DNA of 64,000 nucleotides from positions 105,133 through 169,132 of the forward strand of contig JALWTS010000033.1 of the NCBI GenBank assembly GCA_027077805.1. The letters run 5' to 3'. Source of the DNA: Gammaproteobacteria bacterium (lineage in GTDB: Bacteria > Pseudomonadota > Gammaproteobacteria > JABHGC01). Shown in pieces: positions 29,222 to 37,418 of the stretch. Below the pieces are notes generated by a model, which did no database searches, had not been told where the DNA came from, and saw only the letters and a list, made by a program, of their open reading frames with translations. The translations under genes and the position numbers were made by a program. The stretch's first letter is position 1, and the number at the start of each line of letters is the position of its first letter.

Positions 29222-29985
29222 TATTTTTCTTCATTTCTAAGCGTCAGGATTTCATAAGCTGTATCGGTAACCAGTATAGTATGTTCCCATTGTGCGGATA
29301 AACTATGATCTTTTGTAACGACTGTCCAGTCATCTTTTAATAGTTTTACTTGATGTCCACCTATATTGACCATAGGTTCTATGGTAAAGGTCATGCCTGC
29401 TTTTAAGCTTAAACCCGTATTGCGTTGACCATAGTGTAGCACTTGCGGATCTTCATGAAATTGGCGACCAATACCATGACCACAGTAATCTCTCACAACA
29501 GAGCAATGATTTGCCTCAACATAATGCTGAATAGCATAGCCAATATCACCAAGTTTTGTGCCAGGTTTTACTTGTTCAATGCCTAAAAATAATGCTTTAT
29601 GGCTGATCTCAACGACTCGTTTCGCTTGGATTGAGGGTTTTCCTATTATAAACATTTTACTGGTGTCCCCATGAAAACCGTCTTTAATCACCGTAACATC
29701 AATATTGATAATATCGCCTTTTTTTAAAATTTTCTGACTTGGAATGCCATGACAAACCTGATGATTGACGGAGGTACAAATAGATTTAGGAAAACCACGA
29801 TAATTTAATGGGGCAGGAATTGCTTTTTGTATGTTGACAATATAGTCATGACATCTTTGATCCAATGCTTCAGTGCTAACCCCTGCTTTAACATAAGGGG
29901 CAATCATTTCTAACACTTGGGCGGCAAGTTTGCCTGCAACCCGCATTTTTTCTATCTCTTGAGGGGTTTTAATGGTAATTGTCAT
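29221..29985 (-). CDS. map: Methionine aminopeptidase type I
   Basis: 254 aa from ATG 29985, preceded by AAGGA at a normal distance. The frame extends to 30066 but the added cysteine-rich residues are not family-like and would cover the rpsB promoter region. Metal-binding residues are visible: IDVTVIKDGFHGDTSKMF (two Asp), CGHGIGRQFHEDP (His), FTIEPM (Glu) and WEHTILV (Glu). It removes the initiator methionine from nascent proteins. map is divergent from rpsB, the usual gammaproteobacterial arrangement, and is followed by glnD as in E. coli. Confidence 0.96.
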   Translation of the reverse strand: MTITIKTPQEIEKMRVAGKLAAQVLEMIAPYVKAGVSTEALDQRCHDYIVNIQKAIPAPLNYRGFPKSICTSVNHQVCHGIPSQKILKKGDIINIDVTVIKDGFHGDTSKMFIIGKPSIQAKRVVEISHKALFLGIEQVKPGTKLGDIGYAIQHYVEANHCSVVRDYCGHGIGRQFHEDPQVLHYGQRNTGLSLKAGMTFTIEPMVNIGGHQVKLLKDDWTVVTKDHSLSAQWEHTILVTDTAYEILTLRNEEK

Positions 29986-29996
29986 TGTCGTCCTTA

Positions 29997-30025
29997 TTGT
30001 TGTTGTACTCAGAATATGGTATAAG
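29997..30025 (+). promoter_or_regulatory. Predicted sigma-70 promoter for rpsB
   Basis: TTGTTG at 29997-30002, a 17-bp spacer, and TATAAG at 30020-30025 match the consensus at 4/6 and 5/6. The start of transcription would be near 30032 and give a leader of about 128 nt before rpsB. The fit is good but AT-rich DNA yields chance matches. Confidence 0.5.
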
Positions 30026-30040
30026 GCAGTTTCAATTTTC

Positions 30041-30140
30041 GCAACCATACACATACATCGACACATGATGTAGGGTGCCTTCTATTTTGTGATAAACAAA
30101 ACTGAGGGTTGCAACATGGGATGTATGAGAGAAAAACCCT
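30041..30140 (+). promoter_or_regulatory. Putative structured rpsB leader with alternative pairing
   Basis: In the leader, AGGGTTGC (30105-30112) can pair either with the upstream GCAACC (30041-30046) or with the downstream AACCCT (30135-30140). These pairings exclude each other. In E. coli and relatives the rpsB leader is a target for feedback repression by ribosomal protein S2; this element could serve that purpose, but I cannot align it to the known leader here. Confidence 0.35.
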
Positions 30141-30159
30141 AAATTAAATGGAGTAATTA

Positions 30160-30933
30160 ATGTCAAATCAAATCACAATGAAAGAAATGTTAAAAGCGGG
30201 CGTACATTTTGGGCATCAATGCCGTTTTTGGAATCCGCAAATGTCGCCCTTTATTTTTGGGCAACGTGGTAAAATTCACATTATCAATTTAGAAAAAACC
30301 TTACCCATGTATCAAGAGGCAATGAATTTTATTGGTAGTTTAGTGGCTAATCGTGGTACGGTCTTGATGGTGGGAACCAAACGTGCTGCTCATAAAATTA
30401 TTAAAGAAGAAGCGATTCGTTGTAATATGCCCTATGTTAATCATCGTTGGTTAGGCGGGATGTTAACCAATTTTCATACGATTAAACAGTCAATTAAACG
30501 TCTTAAAGAATTAGAGCAAATGTTTGAAGATGGGACGATTAGTCGTTTCAATAAAAAAGAAGCATTAAATATTCGCCGCAGTGCTGAAAAATTAGAGTTA
30601 AGTTTAGGGGGTATTAAAAATATGCCAAATTTACCGGATGCCTTGTTTATTATTGATGTACAACATGAAAAAATTGCAGTAAAAGAAGCCAATAAATTAG
30701 GTATCCCTGTCATTGCAGTCGTAGATACAAATACGAGTCCAGATGGTGTTGATTATATTATTCCTGGCAATGATGATGCGATGAGTGCCATTCAATTGTT
30801 TACTCAAGGTGTCTCAGCAACTATTCTGCAATCAAAAACCAGTATATTAGATGTTGCGGATATTGAAGAAGATGAGTTTGTTCCTTTGGATGATGAGGGT
30901 AATCCTATTCAAGAAACAACCGCGAAACAATAA
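30160..30933 (+). CDS. rpsB: 30S ribosomal protein S2
   Basis: 257 aa with the S2 landmarks [38 protein letters not shown] and the C-terminal [19 protein letters not shown]. It is an essential component of the small subunit that binds late in assembly. It is first in the long plus-strand operon and is preceded by GGAG at a normal distance. A perfect 10-bp inverted repeat lies between it and tsf. Confidence 0.98.
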   Translation: MSNQITMKEMLKAGVHFGHQCRFWNPQMSPFIFGQRGKIHIINLEKTLPMYQEAMNFIGSLVANRGTVLMVGTKRAAHKIIKEEAIRCNMPYVNHRWLGGMLTNFHTIKQSIKRLKELEQMFEDGTISRFNKKEALNIRRSAEKLELSLGGIKNMPNLPDALFIIDVQHEKIAVKEANKLGIPVIAVVDTNTSPDGVDYIIPGNDDAMSAIQLFTQGVSATILQSKTSILDVADIEEDEFVPLDDEGNPIQETTAKQ

Positions 30934-30989
30934 TTGCTGTCGATTAGTAACAATTCGATAAAGAAAAAATAATTAATCATAATGATTAC

Positions 30990-31017
30990 ATTACCAGAGA
31001 TAAGCCTCTCTGGTAAT
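30990..31017 (+). terminator. Hairpin between rpsB and tsf
   Basis: ATTACCAGAG (30990-30999) and CTCTGGTAAT (31008-31017) form a perfect 10-bp stem with an 8-nt loop. There is no strong T run after it, so partial termination or RNA processing that lowers tsf relative to rpsB is more likely than full stop. Confidence 0.6.
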
Positions 31018-31041
31018 AGCATATTTTACAAGGAGACTATT

Positions 31042-31926
31042 ATGGCTGTGAGTGCAGTTCAAGTAAAAGAACTAAGAGAGCGGACTGGTGCGGGGATGAT
31101 GGAATGCAAAAAAGCATTAGTCGAAAGTAATGGTGATATTGAGGTTGCGATTGAATCAATGCGTAAAAAAGGTCAGGCAAAAGCAGTCAAAAAAGCAGGT
31201 CGGATTGCTGCTGAAGGCTTAGTTGTCGTTAAGTTAAGCGATGATCAAAAACAGGCCGTGATTTTGGAAGTCAATTCTGAAACCGATTTTGTGGCAAAAG
31301 ATGATAATTTTGTTGGATTTACTGAGCAAGTCGCAACGGCAATTTTGGCGAATAAACCTAGTAATATTGAAGAATTACAAGCAGTAAGGATAGGTAATGG
31401 CGAGACGGTTGAAGACGCTCGCAAAGCATTGATTGCTAAAATTGGTGAAAATATCCAAATCCGACGTTTTGTTTACTATCAAACCGAAACGGCGAATATT
31501 GCGAGTTACGTTCATGGTTCTCGTATTGCTGTCATCGTTGAATTGGAAAATGCGAATGCGGTATTAGGTAAAGATATTGCAATGCATATTGCGGCAAGCA
31601 AGCCTATGTGTGTCTCTGAGCAACAAGTTCCTCAAGATGTGTTAAATAAAGAGCGAGAAATTTTCACCGAACAAGCCCAATCATCTAATAAGCCTGCCAA
31701 TATTATTGAAAAAATGGTCAATGGTCGTTTACAAAAATATTTGTCCGAGATTACTTTGCTTGGTCAAGGATTTATCAAAGACCCAGATACCAAGGTAGGT
31801 AAATTATTAAAACAACAAAATGCCAACGTCATTCGTTTTGAGCGTTTTGAAGTTGGTGAAGGTATTGAAAAGAAAAATGAGAACTTTGCAGAAGAAGTGA
31901 TGGCACAGGTCAAAGATTCTAAATGA
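31042..31926 (+). CDS. tsf: Elongation factor Ts
   Basis: 294 aa from ATG 31042, which follows AAGGAG at a good distance; the frame runs upstream to 30982 through the hairpin and those residues are not family-like. The N-terminal UBA-type region [19 protein letters not shown] and the core [15 protein letters not shown] are diagnostic. It exchanges GDP for GTP on EF-Tu. Confidence 0.98.
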   Translation: MAVSAVQVKELRERTGAGMMECKKALVESNGDIEVAIESMRKKGQAKAVKKAGRIAAEGLVVVKLSDDQKQAVILEVNSETDFVAKDDNFVGFTEQVATAILANKPSNIEELQAVRIGNGETVEDARKALIAKIGENIQIRRFVYYQTETANIASYVHGSRIAVIVELENANAVLGKDIAMHIAASKPMCVSEQQVPQDVLNKEREIFTEQAQSSNKPANIIEKMVNGRLQKYLSEITLLGQGFIKDPDTKVGKLLKQQNANVIRFERFEVGEGIEKKNENFAEEVMAQVKDSK

Positions 31927-31940
31927 TTTGTGATTATTTT

Positions 31941-31964
31941 ATTCCCACGTCAATACATGGGAAT
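31941..31964 (+). terminator. Hairpin between tsf and pyrH
   Basis: ATTCCCA (31941-31947) and TGGGAAT (31958-31964) form a perfect 7-bp stem with a 10-nt loop 14 bp after the tsf stop. It lies just before the pyrH ribosome-binding site (AAAAGGA) and has no T run, so an effect on translation or RNA stability is as likely as termination. Confidence 0.4.
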
Positions 31965-31980
31965 CTTAAAAGGATTTTAT

Positions 31981-32691
31981 ATGCCAGAATATCGTCGTAT
32001 CTTGTTAAAATTGAGTGGTGAAGCTCTAATGGGAGGCTTAGAGGCGGGAATTGATCCTGTGATTCTGCATCGATTAGCAGGTGAAATCAAAGCCTTAATT
32101 GAATATCCCGTACAATTAGCCCTAGTGATTGGCGGGGGTAATATATTTCGTGGTGCCGGGCTTGCAGAACATGGTATGAATCGGGTTACGGGGGATTATA
32201 TGGGTATGCTGGCGACTGTGATGAATAGTTTAGCCATGAGTGATGCTTTAAAACAGCAGGGTATCACTGCCCATGTGGTGTCTGCGATAAGCATGGATAG
32301 CATCGCAGAGGTTTATCAAGCACAACAAGTTGATCAGTATTTAGAACAAGGGGACGTGGTTATTTTTGCCGCAGGGACGGGGAATCCATTTTTTACGACT
32401 GATTCTGCGGCCAGCTTACGAGCGATTGAGATTAGTGCTGATTTATTAATCAAAGCAACTAAGGTGAATGGAATTTTTTCTGCTGATCCAGTCAAAGACC
32501 CAAATGCGGAATTTTATCCTAGATTAAGTTATGATCAAGTTTTAGCGGGAAAACTTGCGGTCATGGATTTAACGGCAATTGTATTATGTCAACAACATCA
32601 GTTACCATTACGGGTCATGAATATTTATCAAGAAAATGCCTTATATCAATTATTACAAGGACAGGATATTGGTTCTTTGGTCATGGATTGA
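31981..32691 (+). CDS. pyrH: UMP kinase
   Basis: 236 aa from ATG 31981 (AAAAGGA upstream); the longer frame from 31930 would translate the hairpin. Amino-acid-kinase fold motifs: [38 protein letters not shown] and [15 protein letters not shown]. It converts UMP to UDP and is standard between tsf and frr. Confidence 0.97.
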   Translation: MPEYRRILLKLSGEALMGGLEAGIDPVILHRLAGEIKALIEYPVQLALVIGGGNIFRGAGLAEHGMNRVTGDYMGMLATVMNSLAMSDALKQQGITAHVVSAISMDSIAEVYQAQQVDQYLEQGDVVIFAAGTGNPFFTTDSAASLRAIEISADLLIKATKVNGIFSADPVKDPNAEFYPRLSYDQVLAGKLAVMDLTAIVLCQQHQLPLRVMNIYQENALYQLLQGQDIGSLVMD

Positions 32692-32700
32692 TTATTTGTT

Positions 32701-32750
32701 CGCTCAGCTAGGGACTAGAAACTAGGAATAGGACTAAGAATAGGAATAAA
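32701..32750 (+). repeat. Degenerate CTAGGAATA-type short repeats between pyrH and frr
   Basis: The 65-bp gap contains imperfect repeats of ACTAGGAATA / ACTAAGAATAGGAATA. It resembles the purine-rich repeat at 16919-16981 in style, not in sequence. The last AGGAATA may serve as the frr ribosome-binding site. Confidence 0.4.
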
Positions 32751-32756
32751 AAGCAA

Positions 32757-33314
32757 ATGTTAACGGAAATATATGATGATTCCAAACAACGTATGGAAAA
32801 AAGTATTGTTGCTTTAAAACAAGCGTTTTCTAAAATTCGGACAGGGCGGGCACATCCCAGCTTATTGGATCATGTGCAAGTATCGTATTATGGTGTGGAT
32901 ACGCCATTAAAACAAGTGGCTAATGTAACTGCGGAAGATGCACGCACGATCGCGATTACGCCTTGGGAAAAAAATATGGTTGCACCCATCGAAAAGGCAA
33001 TTATGAGTTCAGATTTAGGCTTAAATCCAAGCACAGCAGGTTTAGTGATTCGGATTCCAATTCCGCCTTTAACGGAAGAACGCCGACGGGATATGATTCG
33101 TATTGTGAAACAAGAAGCAGAATCAGCACGGGTGGCCATTAGAAATATTCGGCGTGATGCGAATGCTGATTTTAAAGAAATGTTAAAGGAAAAAATGATT
33201 TCTGAAGATGAAGATCATAAAGCCCAAGAAAAAATCCAACAGTTGACGAATACTTATGTGGCCAAAGTTGATGAATTACTCAAACAAAAAGAAGATGATT
33301 TGTTAACGATTTAA
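32757..33314 (+). CDS. frr: Ribosome recycling factor
   Basis: 185 aa, the standard length. Landmarks: [39 protein letters not shown], and [20 protein letters not shown]. It splits post-termination ribosomes together with EF-G. It is two bases before the uppS start. Confidence 0.98.
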   Translation: MLTEIYDDSKQRMEKSIVALKQAFSKIRTGRAHPSLLDHVQVSYYGVDTPLKQVANVTAEDARTIAITPWEKNMVAPIEKAIMSSDLGLNPSTAGLVIRIPIPPLTEERRRDMIRIVKQEAESARVAIRNIRRDANADFKEMLKEKMISEDEDHKAQEKIQQLTNTYVAKVDELLKQKEDDLLTI

Positions 33315-33316
33315 TT

Positions 33317-34063
33317 ATGAATTTAAATCTTACTCAACTTCCCGCACATATTGCGATTATTATGGATGGTAATGGTCGTTGGGCTAAACAACGGCAACTA
33401 CCACGTTATAAAGGGCATCAAGCTGGAAAACAAACGGTAAAAACCGTTATTCAATATTTAGCCAAGTTAAATGTTCAAGCCTTAACCTTGTTTACTTTTA
33501 GTAGTGAAAATTGGCGACGACCAAAGAAAGAAGTTGATCTGTTAATGAAGTTATTTGCAGATGCCCTAGCCCAAGAAGTGGAAGCGTTACATCAAAATCA
33601 AATTCGATTGCAAATTATTGGGGACAGAACAGCATTAGCCAATAATTTGCAACAAGCGATTATTGAGGCTGAACAAAAGACTTATCACAATACTGGAATG
33701 CGGGTAGTCTTAGCCGTAAATTATGGTGGGCGTTGGGATTTGGTTAATACTATGCAAGGTATTGCAAGGCAAGTAAAACATAATCAGTTGGCCATAGACA
33801 ATATTAGCGAACAAACACTAAGTCAATATGTTGCTTTAGCGGATTTGCCTGAACCTGATTTATTTATTCGCACAGGTGGCGAACAACGTATTAGCAATTT
33901 TTTATTATGGCAATTAGCTTATACCGAACTTTATTTTACCGATTGTTTTTGGCCCGATTTTGGCACTGAGCAATTACAACAAGCCTTGCAATGGTTTGAT
34001 CAACGTCAACGTCGCTTTGGTTATACCCCAGAACAAATTAAGTTTGGGTCGTGCAATGAGTAA
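33317..34063 (+). CDS. uppS: Undecaprenyl diphosphate synthase
   Basis: 248 aa cis-prenyltransferase making the C55 carrier lipid for peptidoglycan and polysaccharides. Motifs: IAIIMDGNGRWAKQR (catalytic Asp), LTLFTFSSENWRRP, and DLFIRTGGEQRISNFLLWQ with AYTELYF. The gene end overlaps the cdsA start by eight bases. Confidence 0.97.
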   Translation: MNLNLTQLPAHIAIIMDGNGRWAKQRQLPRYKGHQAGKQTVKTVIQYLAKLNVQALTLFTFSSENWRRPKKEVDLLMKLFADALAQEVEALHQNQIRLQIIGDRTALANNLQQAIIEAEQKTYHNTGMRVVLAVNYGGRWDLVNTMQGIARQVKHNQLAIDNISEQTLSQYVALADLPEPDLFIRTGGEQRISNFLLWQLAYTELYFTDCFWPDFGTEQLQQALQWFDQRQRRFGYTPEQIKFGSCNE

Positions 34064-34862
34064 TTTACAAGCCAGAGTATTCACCGCTGTCATTTTACTA
34101 CCCATGGTCATTGCCAGTATTTTTTTATTAGATACCTTCTGGTTTGCCCTAGTTTTTGCAGGAATTTTATTATTAGCCGCATGGGAATGGGCAGAACTTA
34201 GCTATTTAAGCACTTATAAAACCATTGCTTTTGTGGCTGTCAGTGCAAGTTTATTATTCCTTGTATGGCACTGGCAAGGGTTGATCTTAATGCCCCTACT
34301 TTGGGTGAGTATGGTATTGTGGTCAATTGCGACTATTTTGATGTTTTCTTACCAACCTAAATCAGAAACACCGCATTATTTGTGGTTAAAACAAGGTTTA
34401 GGCTGGTTAATTCTTAGCACTGCTTGGTTAAGTTTAGTTGATTTGCATCAACAAAGCCAAGGTTCGTGGCTGGTTTTATATATTTTCGTTTTGATTTGGT
34501 GTGCGGATGTTGGAGCCTATTTTGCCGGGCGAATATTTGGCAAAACCAAATTAGCCGCTAAGATCAGTCCTGGAAAAACTTGGGAAGGTGTTTTAGGTGC
34601 ATTGCTGTTGACATCTGTGTATGCCTTACTTGTCAGCGTTTATACGGATTTATTTGATAGTGATTGGGGTGTCGTTGTCATCAGTATTATCACTGTTGCT
34701 ATTTCAATTGTAGGGGATTTAGCGGAAAGTGTTTTAAAACGAGAGCGTGGTTTTAAAGATAGTGGGCAATTGTTACCCGGACATGGCGGTATTTTGGATC
34801 GGATTGATAGCCTATTAGCAGCACTGCCAGTATTTGTTTGCTTGCAAAGGACGGTGATGTGA
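34056..34862 (+). CDS. cdsA: Phosphatidate cytidylyltransferase
   Basis: 268 aa multi-pass membrane enzyme making CDP-diacylglycerol. The CdsA signature is at the C-terminus: SVLKRERGFKDSGQLLPGHG followed by GILDRIDSL; ISPGKTWEGVLGA precedes it. ATG 34056 overlaps uppS and fits the family N-terminus (MSNLQARVFTA); the longer frame to 33960 is antisense-like extra sequence inside uppS. It overlaps dxr at GTGA. Confidence 0.95.
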   Translation: MSNLQARVFTAVILLPMVIASIFLLDTFWFALVFAGILLLAAWEWAELSYLSTYKTIAFVAVSASLLFLVWHWQGLILMPLLWVSMVLWSIATILMFSYQPKSETPHYLWLKQGLGWLILSTAWLSLVDLHQQSQGSWLVLYIFVLIWCADVGAYFAGRIFGKTKLAAKISPGKTWEGVLGALLLTSVYALLVSVYTDLFDSDWGVVVISIITVAISIVGDLAESVLKRERGFKDSGQLLPGHGGILDRIDSLLAALPVFVCLQRTVM

Positions 34863-36025
34863 AGATTAGTATTTTAGGTTCAACAGGTTCTATTGGCAAT
34901 AATACCTTAAGTGTGATTGCCAATAATGATGATTATCAAGTGATAGCACTTACGGCAGCAAGCAATGTTGACATTTTATACCAACAATGTTTGCAATATA
35001 CGCCAAACTATGCAGTAATGGTTGATTTCGATGCTGCCGAGCAATTACAACGACGTTTACAAGCAATGGGTTCTGCAACCACAGTATTGTCAGGGGTAGA
35101 AGGCTTAGAAACTGTTGCTAGTCTTGCTGAGGTTGATATTGTCGTTGCTGCGATTGTGGGTGGTGCGGGTTTATTACCCACATTAGCTAGTGTGAAAGCG
35201 GGTAAACGAGTCCTCCTAGCGAATAAAGAATCATTAGTGATGTCAGGTGAATTGTTTATGCAGGCTGTAAAACAATTTCATGCCACATTATTACCCGTGG
35301 ATAGTGAACATAATGCCGTATTTCAATGCTTGCCTGAAAATTTTAATTTGGGTTTAAGCGAAGTCGGGGTAACAAACATTATTTTAACTGCTTCTGGTGG
35401 ACCATTTCGTCAATTTAGTTTAGAACAATTACAACAGGTTACGCCTGAACAAGCGTGTCAACATCCTAATTGGAAAATGGGACGTAAGATTTCTGTGGAT
35501 TCTGCTACCATGATGAACAAAGGCTTAGAAGTGATTGAAGCTCATTGGTTGTTTGCAGCAACACAAGCCCAGATTCAAGTCGTGATTCATCCGCAAAGTA
35601 TTGTGCATTCAATGGTTGCTTATAAAGACGGGTCGGTATTAGCTCAATTAGGACGGCCTGATATGCGTACCCCTATTGCTTATGCCTTGGCTTGGCCACA
35701 GCGTATTAATGCAGGGGTAAGCGATTTGGATATTAGCCGTTTATCAAATCTAAGTTTTGAAGCACCTAATTTACAACAGTTTCCTTGTTTAAACTTAGCC
35801 TATCAAGCCTTGGAATCAGGCGGTTTATTTCCTGTTATTCTTAATGCTGCTAATGAAGTAGCCGTAGAATTATTTTTGCAACAAAAAATTGGTTTTACTG
35901 ACATTGCAAAATGGGTAGAATTTGCTTTAGAACAATTTAGTTTTCAAACAATGCAATCAATTTCACAAATTTTAGAACAAGATAAGCAAACCAGAGAACT
36001 GCTATACCAACATATAACTAACTGA
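34859..36025 (+). CDS. dxr: 1-deoxy-D-xylulose 5-phosphate reductoisomerase
   Basis: 388 aa, second enzyme of the MEP isoprenoid pathway. NADPH site ISILGSTGSIGNNTL; metal/substrate motifs LPVDSEHNAVFQCL, TASGGPFR and NWKMGRKISVDSATMMNKGL. GTG 34859 is the preferred start: AAGGACGG lies five bases before it, it overlaps the cdsA stop by four bases, and it gives the family N-terminus; the TTG at 34838 is less likely. Confidence 0.96.
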   Translation: MKISILGSTGSIGNNTLSVIANNDDYQVIALTAASNVDILYQQCLQYTPNYAVMVDFDAAEQLQRRLQAMGSATTVLSGVEGLETVASLAEVDIVVAAIVGGAGLLPTLASVKAGKRVLLANKESLVMSGELFMQAVKQFHATLLPVDSEHNAVFQCLPENFNLGLSEVGVTNIILTASGGPFRQFSLEQLQQVTPEQACQHPNWKMGRKISVDSATMMNKGLEVIEAHWLFAATQAQIQVVIHPQSIVHSMVAYKDGSVLAQLGRPDMRTPIAYALAWPQRINAGVSDLDISRLSNLSFEAPNLQQFPCLNLAYQALESGGLFPVILNAANEVAVELFLQQKIGFTDIAKWVEFALEQFSFQTMQSISQILEQDKQTRELLYQHITN

Positions 36026-36032
36026 ATACATT

Positions 36033-37397
36033 ATGAATACTTTATTATTAACCTTTATTGCATTTATATTAGCCTTAGCTATTTTAGTAACAGTCCATGA
36101 ATTTGGTCATTTTTGGGTGGCTAAAAAATTGGGGGTTAAGGTATTACGTTTTTCAGTCGGTTTTGGTAAGCCATTATGGAAAAAGGTTTGGGGTAATGAT
36201 GGGACGGAATTTGTTGTGGCAGCTATTCCTTTAGGTGGTTATGTTAAAATGCTGGATGAAACCGAAATGGACGTCAAACCCGAAGAGCAACATCGAGCCT
36301 TTAATCGCCAAGCGGTGTGGAAGCGAATTTGTATTGTATTAGCAGGACCTTTGTTTAATTTTTTATTTGCAATTTTTGCTTATAGTATGCTTTATACTAT
36401 TGGTGTCGAAGGGATGATTCCTAAAGTTGGTCAAGTCGCAAAACAATCATTAGCTGAACAAATAGGCTTAGAAACTGGGGATCAGTTTATGCAGGTTGGA
36501 CAACGGCAAACGCCGACTTGGGAAGGGGTGATTATGGGCATTTTATTTGAAATTGGTCAAGATCAACCCATTACTATACAAGTTCAAAAATCAACAGGTG
36601 AGCTTAAATCCTATCCATTGATAATGCCTGAGGATAAAGATATTACCAAAAAAGGGGAATTATTAAAGAATTTAGGCATTACGCCTTGGAAACCAAGTTT
36701 TCCCGCAATTTTAGGTAAAATTCGTGAGCATAGTCCTGCTGAGAAAGCAGGCTTGAAAATGTATGACAAAGTCGTTATGGTCAATCAGCAAGTGATTAAT
36801 GATTGGCAAGCATGGGTTAAAATTATCCAACAACATCCAGAAAAACCTTTGCAAGTAACCGTCATTCGTGATGAAGCAGAATTACATTTAGAAGTGATTC
36901 CTGAAAAAATAGAACGTCAAGGCAAAACGATTGGTCAAATTGGGGCTTATGTGCATATTCCTGATGATTTATGGCAACAAAATCGGGCCTTGTTGCAGTA
37001 TTCACCCATAGAATCATTTGCCGTTGCTTTAGATAAAACTTGGGAAATGTCAGCATTAATGTTGAAAATGTTAAAAATGATGGTATTTGGACAAGTGTCT
37101 TTGGATAATTTAAGTGGTCCAATCAGTGTTGCTCAATTTGCTGGAAAGTCTGCTAGTATTGGCTGGAAATCATTTTTAATGTTTTTAGCTGTCGTTAGTA
37201 TCAGCTTAGGCGTATTAAATTTACTGCCGATTCCAGTATTAGATGGTGGGCATTTACTATATTATACGGTAGAAATTATTCGGGGAAAGGCGTTGTCGAT
37301 GGAAGCTCAATGGTTTGGTCAGCAAGTTGGGCTGTTTCTCTTATTTTTTTTAATGACAATTGCATTGTTTAAAGATATTGAACGAATATTAGGATAA
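36033..37397 (+). CDS. rseP: Site-2 protease RseP
   Basis: 454-aa inner-membrane zinc protease. HEFGH (H22, E23, H26) lies in the first membrane segment and the third ligand in LPIPVLDGGHLLYY near residue 401. Two PDZ regions are in between (about 115-200 and 205-300), for example IREHSPAEKAGLKMYDKVV. It performs the second cut of the anti-sigma factor RseA in envelope stress and clears signal peptides. It sits directly before bamA, as usual. Confidence 0.96.
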   Translation: MNTLLLTFIAFILALAILVTVHEFGHFWVAKKLGVKVLRFSVGFGKPLWKKVWGNDGTEFVVAAIPLGGYVKMLDETEMDVKPEEQHRAFNRQAVWKRICIVLAGPLFNFLFAIFAYSMLYTIGVEGMIPKVGQVAKQSLAEQIGLETGDQFMQVGQRQTPTWEGVIMGILFEIGQDQPITIQVQKSTGELKSYPLIMPEDKDITKKGELLKNLGITPWKPSFPAILGKIREHSPAEKAGLKMYDKVVMVNQQVINDWQAWVKIIQQHPEKPLQVTVIRDEAELHLEVIPEKIERQGKTIGQIGAYVHIPDDLWQQNRALLQYSPIESFAVALDKTWEMSALMLKMLKMMVFGQVSLDNLSGPISVAQFAGKSASIGWKSFLMFLAVVSISLGVLNLLPIPVLDGGHLLYYTVEIIRGKALSMEAQWFGQQVGLFLLFFLMTIALFKDIERILG

Positions 37398-37418
37398 TCA
37401 AGCATTGGATGCTTAGTA

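Noticed and set aside
30067..30159. Longer map start at 30066
   Set aside because: The added Cys-rich residues are not found in the family, and ATG 29985 has a good ribosome-binding site and the correct N-terminus.
33960..34055. Longer cdsA start
   Set aside because: It lies wholly inside uppS and encodes non-family sequence; ATG 34056 gives the normal N-terminus.
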